Of a stretch of DNA of 64,000 nt, positions 57,576-64,000 are shown piece after piece. A model generated the notes under the pieces. That model searched no databases and was not told the origin of the DNA. It worked only from the letters and a program-made list of their open reading frames with translations. Made by a program: the position numbers and the translations under genes. This stretch comes from Marisa cornuarietis (lineage: Eukaryota; Mollusca; Gastropoda; Architaenioglossa; Ampullariidae), in NCBI GenBank assembly GCA_004794655.1, contig SMMW01000622.1:3224001-3288000 (forward strand), in the 5' to 3' direction. The first letter of the stretch is position 1; each line of letters starts with the position of its first letter.

Positions 57576-60500
57576 ATGTTTTGCCTCTTTCTCTCTCAGA
57601 GTCCGAGCCTTCTTCATGTGCTTGCATGCACTAGACGCACGTGCATTCTCGCCCCTTCTCTGTGACGAGCACCTAGTGTACCGATGGTGAGGAAACAGGT
57701 CAACACAAAGAATGTGACTCACACCTGTGGGTTCTTGTCCTGAACGGTGGAATATGTATTGAATTTTGCTATCAAAGTAGCTACAGAGGGCGGAAAAAAA
57801 CTCATGGGAAGTTGGGGGGGGGGGTTATGACATGATCGTCTTTGACTTATTAATCGATTCTGTTCACGCTTACAATTTCAACTGAGCAGCGAGTGGCAAA
57901 CAACAGGGCTCTCTAGACTAGATAATAGTTGTTTGAATGAAAGCATCTTTAAGCTCTAAAAAAGTTTAAAGACTGGTATACCTGAAAGATGCAAGAAACT
58001 GATTATGTTGTTACAGTCAATCTTTAAAACACACAGTTATGAGTGTCCAAATTTTTTAAACTATGTTATTCTTAAACAAATTCATAGGATTATCATAGAT
58101 TTATCACAGTGTTTGTAAGAACTTTTTAAAAAGTTCAGATTCTTTCAGACTTTCCAAAACCTGTTTTAATGTTTCAAAGACTTTCAGACTAACTGCAGTA
58201 TAATTACTTATAACGATATATGTATGTACACAAATGTTTGGAAGGGAATATAAATATACACTTTAACAAAGAAATTAAACACACATTTTAAAAACTACCG
58301 ATATGATTGTAAGGAATTCTTGGTTTTATTTTTTTTAAATGGTTCTCAAAATTATTGTCTATAAGAAAAGACTTTTAAAAGCCACGAGATATATGCAGGT
58401 AAAGTATAAACTATCATAATGCTTGGAAATGACGTCCACAGCCATTCCTCCCTCCCCTCCTAGAAGCAGGTCGCAAAGAATGTTGCATGAAAAAAAAAAG
58501 TTTTGGCATTAGTCTCATTGATCTTCAGAAATTCACCAATATTCTCTGTTCAGTTAGGACTGGAGAATATAAAAATAAACTTTTCAAGTTAGTGATGCTT
58601 ATATCGCTGAACAGACACTAGCAACAAGATGGAAATATTACTTACCACGTGCTTTCCGTATTCACATACGTGTATGTGCGTCTGTGCTATTTTATCTGGA
58701 TACTGTCGGGCAAGCTGTCATAATTTAAGGTGAACAACTCCTGTACTGTTAAAAAAAGGTTGACATAGTTCCGTCCCTTGCCTGTTAAATCTATGAGACC
58801 TCAAAAGACTCGGTTGTCAGTTGTTCCTCATTCTTACTTGCAATACAGTTATCAAGTGTCTATCAAATCTTCCTCTTCATCATCAACTCCTTATTACGAA
58901 GTCGCTCTGTTATGAATGGTACAGGGTATGCAGCATCCAGCATCACAGGACAAGAGGGGCAAAGTAGACTTGTTACCTGACTCCACCCTGACTCTAAAAT
59001 CTGTAATTACTAAACGTGCTTACGTGATCAGAAGCGTTGAATGCGAACATTGTGTGTGACCAGCTACCTACACTTCCCAGTGGCTTGTGGTTACCAGTGG
59101 CTACTTCTGACCATCTTTTGATTAGCAGTCGTCACTGACAAAAACGGCCTCATCATCTTACAATACACCTCTTCATCTTTTTCTCCAGCCTGGTATCGTC
59201 TGGCACCAGCCTATGACCTCACTCACTTTTGAGGCTTTAGCTTTACAGTGTTCAGTACCGTCTGCTTAATATTGTCAGAGAAACCCGCATCCAGTTGTAT
59301 CAAAGAACAAAAAAATCACATAAGTTTCAACCAGTTTTGCTTTGAAGAGACTGGAAAGAATGAATTTCCTTCTCCTTGTCAGCGAATGAAGTTTTTTTCA
59401 GGAATGAGAGTGCCTTGTATCAGTTTCACCGCAGAAAGCACAGCCCCCAGCAAGGTGAGCAATTAACCATAGTGTCCATGCTCTGATATGAAAGGTATCA
59501 TCATCAGGTTCGCCGCAGATAGCAAGACCCACACTCGCATGAAACTGTGCAGTTGTGCCGACCGTCCGTCGCATTGTCGCCTGTCACCTGCCTGGTACCG
59601 GCGTCCATCAGGGCATAGCACGCAGTGCGCATGTCACAGCAACTGTCGGCTGCTGGGAGGCACACCCTCTCACTCACCCACCTCCAACACACACACACAC
59701 ACACATACCCTCCCGCATGCCTCGTTCATCCTGAAAGACAGCGTCTGACCTTGAAATCAGTTGTGACTTTTTCATTCTTTATCTTTTTAAAAGTGGGAAC
59801 AAATACTTTCAAAGAAAATATAAAAGTGCTTTTATAAACTAAACAGTGACAGTGTGTGTGCGTGCGCGCGCGCGCGTGCGTTTGTGCACCTGTATGTGCA
59901 AGCACGTTCATGTCCAAAAACTGAGACTGCAAACTCACGGGAAAAGTCGTTTAGCGTTGCCAAGTTTTAACGTATTTAATTAGTGTTAATGTCAGATTAG
60001 TTTCGTTCTGATGTGTAACTTAGTAACAACAATACAGCTTTCCAACTGAACAAAGACATTCTCCGGTGAAACTGATTCAATTATTTGATTTGGTGCAATA
60101 CTACAAACCACAGTAACCTGCTTATGCGTGTCATGTCAATAAATCAGAAAAAGAGAGTTTCCAGCTCGAAGTGATTTTATTGTCGCTTTGTTGGCAACAA
60201 AGTCGTTTGGAGACAAGCGCCGACCTGTGTAGCTTTCCCCCGCATCATCGTTATGCTCAGGCTAATTATTTCAGGTTCTGAACATAAAGTATGAGACGAT
60301 CGTCAACTTCTATAAGTGAGGGTTGTCAACTCTTGCACTCGTGCGGTATGACGGTTGAATGCAATAAAGTCAGGGCTGGGATGGGGAGCCCAGGAGCAGC
60401 ACATTTATACTAATGTTTGCTATCCTCTTACCTGTTACACATGACTGAACCCATTCCATTTATATTTCCCGGCACACTAGAGTGAGCACGTTACATCTGT

Positions 60501-60861
60501 ATTAGTTTACACTTGAATGATGTCGAACATGGCGTATTTTTCTTGCTGGATGCTTTGTCTGTTTTACTGCAAATAACATTAAAAGTGTTTTACGGCGGCG
60601 AAAAACATTCTTCAACACGGTTCGCGTCATCCTACCCACCACACTCTGGTTAAATGTTGAGTCACTTAGCATCCCCTTACCTACTTCACTCAACGTAAAG
60701 TGCTGAGGGGCCATGGAAGGTTAAGCATATGGATACAATATTTTATTCTTGAGGAAAAAAATCAAGATCATGAGAAAAAAATAAACAGATGGAGGGAGAA
60801 AGAAAGGGAGGCGAGTCGAACTTCCATCTTTGGGATCAGAAACGTGTACACAACGTAGAAG
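57576..60861. other. Intergenic, no gene recognised
   Basis: AT-rich from 57900 to 58700. A short imperfect duplication (ATCAG.TTC.CCGCAGA.AGCA) occurs at about 59420 and 59505. A (CA)n run lies near 59689-59705 and a CG-alternating run near 59861-59878. No coding frame is convincing. Confidence 0.35.
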
Positions 60862-61965
60862 TCACGTAAAAATGTACGTCACGGATGTGACCTTCATGCT
60901 TGAAGCATGTAGCAGAAAAAGCCAAACTGGCTTTTGCGAGTTCTTGCAATACCTACTTAGATACTTTTCTCGTAAATCGTCATATTTTGAACAAGCCTTT
61001 AAAAGGTGTTCCTCGTCTTCAATGTTTGCACAGTATGAATACATACTGGTATCATCACTGTAGAAGATATTTGCACTTAGATCATTTAGGCCCCACCTAA
61101 ACATTATAAACACATTTCGAAACTTAAAGTAATATATCTGACAAGTATTTTTCTGGCTGCAACAGGGACTTGAACGAACTGTATTTTGAGAAATGATCAC
61201 TGCCATTTATCTTGCTGTGCCAGTCCTGCTTGTAACAGTCTACCGTTCTTTGCCTAAAGATTTTCAAAAAGATTTTTCATTTCCCACTCCTCCCTTTATC
61301 CAGACCAGAGATGCTGAATATGTCAAACATTTTTTAATCAATCCTGGCTGTTTGTTCCCACAACCACCCCTTCCCCCAGCGAGCATTTTTACTCATTTCA
61401 TTCACCTGCTTTGGTGAGCTGGAGAACATCATCTTTTGCAACTTGAACTACTAGCGTACCGCGTACATAAAATTGTATTGTATTGCTGTCGATATACAGA
61501 GGGTATCTGCCTAGTTCTTCATAGGCCAAACAAGTTGGTATCTTAGATCCCACATTTGATTCTATAGTATGATAATGTGTTGCGCCTCATATTTCAGACG
61601 CATACAACGGCTTTATCTGAGCGTCAAACAACTAAAAGCATATTGAATTTTCCATATTTCCTAGGCTCTATATACATCGTTCTCACAATTGCCTACACCT
61701 TGCCTCGGCTCTGCCAGCAAATTCTTCTAGTGCTGAATTAAAAGACACTTTTTTAGTTATCGTGAAACCTAAATATTTTGACCTTTTTGCTTTTTCAGTT
61801 TCCTTGCCCTTACAGTGCCATTTATCGCTATGTGTCCAACCTTACGAAAAACCATGATTTTGTCTTGGTCAAATCTGCAATCAGTCCGAGTGCATCCGAA
61901 GCTTGTTCCAAATAGTTCAGACGGCCAGCCGGTACAAAGACAGAGAGAGAGAATAAAAAAGAGGG
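60862..61965 (-). mobile_element. Decayed LINE ORF2 C-terminal half
   Basis: On the minus strand, starting near 61900, the text reads DCRFDQDKIMVFRKVGHIA (RT palm, KTK.MVFRKGG region), then KYLGFTITKKVSFNSALEEF (about 61770-61720) with AGRAEARC, LFDAQIKPL and YASEI, then ELGRYPLYIDS (about 61520). It ends with FRNVFIMFRWGLNDLSANIF and IEDEEHLLKACSKYDDLREK (about 61040-60975), the terminal Cys/His knuckle-like region. The order is collinear with a non-LTR retrotransposon distinct from the other four types here. At least four frameshifts or stops separate the pieces. The endonuclease and catalytic ADD box are not found. Confidence 0.82.
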
Positions 61966-63378
61966 AGAAATAATAAATAGAGAACACGATAATTGCTGTC
62001 AAAACAAAGATATACACCATCGATGTCCTTTGAATCGAGGATAATTGCATAAAACCAGTTTTGGAACATTAAAAAAAAAATTGGGAAAGTGTAAACTCGA
62101 TGACGCTGGGTGGAGACTGCGAATGAAATCTGCGGGTGTTGGGCGCTCGTTAGGTGGACTACCGCTGTCGTGGATCATAATGAGCAGACGACACGTACGG
62201 CGACCGACGACAGTTATTTTATTCTCAGCAGCCCCGCGCGGTGCAGACGGCTGCCCAGTGGCGTCAGGGGTCTTTTAAAGTCAAGGAGGTGTGAGAGTAG
62301 ATTTCACGCACCACCGTTCGTTTTCTGCAGTCACTTTGCACTGTGCCCGCGAAGTCAGACGAGAAGGTGTTAACACTTTTGTCCCCAGTTCACCCCTCCT
62401 TCCAGTTGTGGTTATCAGCCCTGTGATCATGCCTGTGCTATCAGACAAAATGCTTGTCTGCCGATGTATGTGCGGTAGAATTTCGTCTCGACGCTGCAGT
62501 GGTGTCGCCATGATTGTCACGACATACGGAGGTGATGAGAGGACGGTGGGATTGCGGTAAGTTTGGGAGGGTATGTAGGGGTGGCAGACGAGGGTTCTGG
62601 CCAAGTTCGAAGGATTCGTAATACGATCAAGTATTTACAAAGCGCTCTAGGGGCACTGAAAGCTATGAATAGCTGACAAACACTTCAACTGGGAATGAGG
62701 GAGACAGAGTGAGAAAACATCATGTGAAGAGTGAAAATTAAGGAGCGGGCTTGGTGGATGAATAAGATATGGGAAAGAAAGAACGAGGGATGGCTCGGGA
62801 GAGAGGAGGGAGGGAGATATACAGTAAAAACAAACTTGAACTTTCGCATTAAAGTGTATAATTTCTATTCCAGTTTCATGTTTTAAAATTAATTGTAGAT
62901 ATCTCGAGTCCTGCTGTATTCCACCAGCATCTTCAAAGCGCTAGTTGAATAAAAGAAAAAATAGTCTTCAGCTGTAACTAGTTTATTTAACACATATAGG
63001 TGATACACTATCAGCACAAAATAGAGTCTTTTCAAGAAACATGACAAACTTTGTGGTAGAGTGCTATAAAAATACATTTATTATTAGTATAATTATCACA
63101 ATCATTGCGACAGCTAAGCGATCAAAGCTAATTCTGGGGTTAATAAGTGGGCCAGTGTTATGTTGAATGTTTGGAATTATGTCACAATTGGCACTATGAC
63201 AGTTTATTTGGAATTATTCTCTGTAGTATTTTGTCTCATTATTTTCGAATTTCAAATAACGAATCTGAATGTATGTATTATATATGTATATGTGTATTAA
63301 AAAAAAGGGGGGGTGCATGGACTTTGTTAGGAGTGACATGCGTCCTCACAGATCTATGATCTCGAGATGTGGGCGTCA
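61966..63378. other. Intergenic, no gene recognised
   Basis: GC is higher at 62090-62600 with overlapping frames on both strands but no domain; AT-rich after 62820. The right part would include the promoter of the gene at 63487. Confidence 0.35.
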
Positions 63379-63385
63379 TAAATAC
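63379..63385 (+). promoter_or_regulatory. Possible TATA-like box
   Basis: ATAAATA lies 108 bases before the start codon at 63487. A CCAAT string follows at 63439-63443, which would fall within the transcript if this TATA-like box is used, so the core promoter is uncertain. Confidence 0.25.
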
Positions 63386-63486
63386 GAGTGATCTCCCTTA
63401 AGCCTGGCAACATTTCCGGGGTAAAGACGCCACCTTAGCCAATGGCATAGCACAGCGTCAGCAAGTCTACACAAAAGGAATCTGCT

Positions 63487-63867
63487 ATGGCTGTCAGTGC
63501 ACAATCTTTGTTAGTTTTTCTTGGAATTGTTTTCACATTCTTTAATGCCGCTGGAACTTCGGTTCCAGACGGTATGCAGAAGGGTAAGGACTAAGTTCTT
63601 TAAAGTACAGGAACGAGATTAATACAAATAAAAAGGAACCAAAAATTAATCCGGGTCAGTGATTAGCTCAAAATAGCCATACCATGGTCGTGATCTAGAG
63701 GCTGATAAACACAAAGCATATTATGTATAAATATCACCTTTTAAGACAAGATAAATGTGTGCTATGTCATGAATTTTGTACATTTATCCACTATTATATA
63801 TAAATTGTATTTGTTTAAACTCTGTTTTCAGAAGTGTATTGTCTGGGATGTGAGACAACAATGAAAG
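63487..63867 (+). CDS. Secreted protein, first two exons (partial)
   Basis: Exon 1 (63487-63583) starts with ATGG and encodes a clear signal peptide: MAVSAQS, then the hydrophobic LLVFLGIVFTFFNAAG, then TSVPDGMQK. It ends at a donor AAGG/GTAAGG in phase 1. After a 248-bp intron, exon 2 (63832-63867, 36 bases) follows an acceptor TCTGTTTTCAG and reads EVYCLGCETTMK across the join. It ends at a donor AAAG/GTGAGC, again phase 1. The frame stays open through both joins and both introns have GT-AG ends. The gene continues beyond the window. A CxxC pair just after the signal peptide recalls saposin/canopy-like secreted proteins, but that is a weak suggestion; the family is not identified. Confidence 0.6.
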
Positions 63868-64000
63868 GTGAGCAAGCAAATTTATGAAAGTGGGGATTCT
63901 GAACAATAGTGTTTTTTATATAATTCAAAAAAATTATAATGAGGCACAAAACGTTAGCATTATGATTTGCCTTTTTATTAATTATATATACACTTCTTTT

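Noticed and set aside
59248..59466. Possible exon between an acceptor-like and a donor-like site
   Set aside because: The acceptor is weak, the frame has no known motif and no neighbouring exon fits. A partial repeat of its end at 59505 suggests repeat DNA.

Overview
This is a eukaryotic window with no bacterial gene organisation. It is mostly non-coding DNA, rich in microsatellites, with a few real genes and many decayed transposable elements. The mixture suggests a lophotrochozoan, most likely a gastropod mollusc: a noggin gene with an invertebrate-type N-terminus, several non-LTR retrotransposon families that I recognise from memory as abundant in gastropod genomes, tRNA-derived SINEs and (CA)n/(GAT)n arrays. 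The species cannot be fixed from the sequence alone.

Layout. 1-14.7 kb: mainly intergenic, with a CpG-rich block near 3.2-3.9 kb, a LINE RNase H remnant near 6.9-7.2 kb and several tandem repeats. 14.7-21.3 kb: an RT remnant (14.7-15.06 kb), a 650-bp element bounded by inverted repeats and carrying a cysteine-rich transposase-tail remnant (15.83-16.48 kb), an unusual 22-bp periodic array (16.72-16.84 kb) and a second RNase H remnant (20.9-21.3 kb). 22.2-22.4 kb: a tRNA-derived SINE. 27.68-28.44 kb (minus): a complete noggin coding region, the only gene here identified with high confidence by its family signature. 32.5-37.7 kb: an essentially complete hAT DNA transposon with an intact 860-codon transposase, terminal inverted repeats and an 8-bp target duplication. 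A 1.3-kb element with its own inverted repeats is nested in its 5' part.

39.4-63 kb: a mosaic of dead LINE copies. One family (RTE/jockey-like RT) appears at 14.7, 39.4 and 48.8 kb. An L2-like copy lies at 52.5-53.6 kb, a CR1/Rex1-like tail at 56.2-56.65 kb and a fourth type at 60.9-62.0 kb. SINE copies lie at 40.7 and 42.65 kb. A candidate two-exon short gene at 57.15-57.58 kb is supported only by splice signals. At the right edge (63.49 kb onward, plus) the first two exons of a secreted-protein gene begin and run off the window.

The genes do not form a pathway. Noggin is an extracellular BMP antagonist, the hAT transposase mobilises its own element, and the right-edge gene encodes an unidentified secreted protein. 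Points most worth checking are the intact hAT with its nested element, the inverted-repeat element at 15.8 kb and the 22-bp array beside it.
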